Source: an uncultured Collinsella sp. (GTDB lineage Bacteria; Actinomycetota; Coriobacteriia; Coriobacteriales; Coriobacteriaceae). From it: a stretch of 12,068 nucleotides of DNA. Position numbers and translations under genes: made by a program. This document shows positions 11,874 through 12,068 of the stretch, in pieces. Under the pieces are notes generated by a model. That model saw only the letters and a program-made list of their open reading frames with translations. It was not told the origin of the DNA and searched no databases. How positions within the stretch are numbered: position 1 is the stretch's first letter; the number at the start of each line of letters is the position of its first letter. The DNA is taken from NCBI GenBank assembly GCA_900546115.1, contig URBQ01000046.1, forward strand, positions 1 to 12,068, written 5' to 3'.

Positions 11874-11888
11874 CAAAGGGACAGCCCC
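11874..11888 (+). repeat. Partial copy of the intergenic palindromic repeat
   Basis: CAAAGGGACAGCCCC matches the inner part of the repeat family (CAAAGGGACAGTCCC) with one change, right after the araC stop codon. It seems to be a decayed half unit. Confidence 0.5.
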
Positions 11889-11903
11889 ATGAGTTCCACA
11901 CGC

Positions 11904-11936
11904 AATGTGACAAAGGGACTGTCCTTTTGTCACATT
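11904..11936. repeat. Intergenic palindromic repeat, copy B
   Basis: A 33-base near-perfect palindrome: AATGTGACAAAGGGAC, one base, then GTCCTTTTGTCACATT, with 15 of 16 positions pairing. It is related to copy A at 7129-7154. It lies 38 bases past the araC stop and may act as a hairpin at the 3' end of that transcript. Confidence 0.85.
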
Positions 11937-11968
11937 TACAAAAATGGGCGCGCCAACGGCGCGCCCAT
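11937..11968 (-). terminator. Strong terminator for a minus-strand gene to the right
   Basis: ATGGGCGCGCC (11944-11954) and GGCGCGCCCAT (11958-11968) form a perfect 11-bp stem with loop AAC. On the minus strand it is followed by TTTTTGTA (11937-11943 region), so it would end transcription coming from beyond the right edge. With the poor T-run on the other side it may serve araC only weakly. Confidence 0.75.
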
Positions 11969-11969
11969 T

Positions 11970-12068
11970 CACTCTATTCAATTCAGCCCGTCTGACCCGA
12001 ACGGCCGAGTCGTCTGGCCGGGGAAGCCCCGAGTCGCCGGGGTGTTTGCTCCAAATGAGTTCCGCATG
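11970..12068. other. Right edge: possible 3' end of a minus-strand gene
   Basis: Because a minus-strand terminator lies just left of it, this stretch may hold the last codons of a gene outside the window. Two minus-strand frames stop shortly before the terminator (TGA at 11978-11980 and at 11983-11985) and the third stays open across it, so the frame cannot be chosen and no product is named. A GGGG-AA-CCCC type hairpin near 12020 is also present. Confidence 0.3.

Noticed and set aside
11970..12068. Named partial gene at the right edge
   Set aside because: About 100 bases with two competing stop positions is too little to choose a frame or product.

Overview
The window looks like chromosomal DNA from a GC-rich, Gram-positive gut anaerobe of the class Coriobacteriia, most likely Collinsella or a close relative. 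This is a judgement from protein flavour, GTG and TTG starts, the CCA-encoding tmRNA and the palindromic intergenic repeats; it was not tested by a search. Most genes are on the minus strand.

Layout, left to right. (1) 26-961: the ribosomal operon rplM-rpsI on the minus strand, with a clear promoter and a short, possibly structured leader. (2) 1025-1903: a patatin-like lipid acyl hydrolase. (3) 1904-2521: about 600 bases without genes but full of repeats. It holds 3.5 tandem copies of a 62-base unit that folds into hairpins, a pair of 52-base direct repeats carrying 17 bases of the ssrA 3' end, and hairpins with TTC loops. (4) 2522-2885: tmRNA (ssrA) with its terminator and a candidate promoter. 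(5) 3125-3559: a small acidic protein of unknown function. (6) 3618-4552: a VapBC/RelB-type toxin-antitoxin pair with a palindromic operator on its promoter. (7) 4627-10867: a locus that appears devoted to metal (probably iron) handling. It contains a P1B-type ATPase with an SCA motif, an 81-aa membrane protein directly upstream of it, a pair of ABC half-transporters of the exporter-fold uptake type (YbtPQ/IrtAB-like), and a divergent AraC-family regulator. (8) 11866-12068: repeats, a strong minus-strand terminator, and possibly the end of a gene that lies outside the window.

The most interesting part is region 7. The small membrane protein and the ATPase resemble FezA and FezB, which build ferrosomes, membrane-bound iron-storage granules known from Desulfovibrio and Clostridioides difficile. 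Nearly the same palindrome, sharing the core GTTAGCCATGGCT, sits just downstream of the predicted -10 box of the fezA-like promoter (7075-7094) and of the araC promoter (10800-10817). This suggests one metal-dependent repressor controls both storage and uptake. Two 15-base direct repeats exactly 21 bases apart (10832-10867) are the kind of site an AraC-family protein binds, and lie upstream of the ABC operon promoter. The working model is that low iron releases the repressor, the AraC protein is made and, perhaps with its ligand, activates the importer, while the FezAB-like pair prepares a storage compartment. The function is inferred from sequence only.
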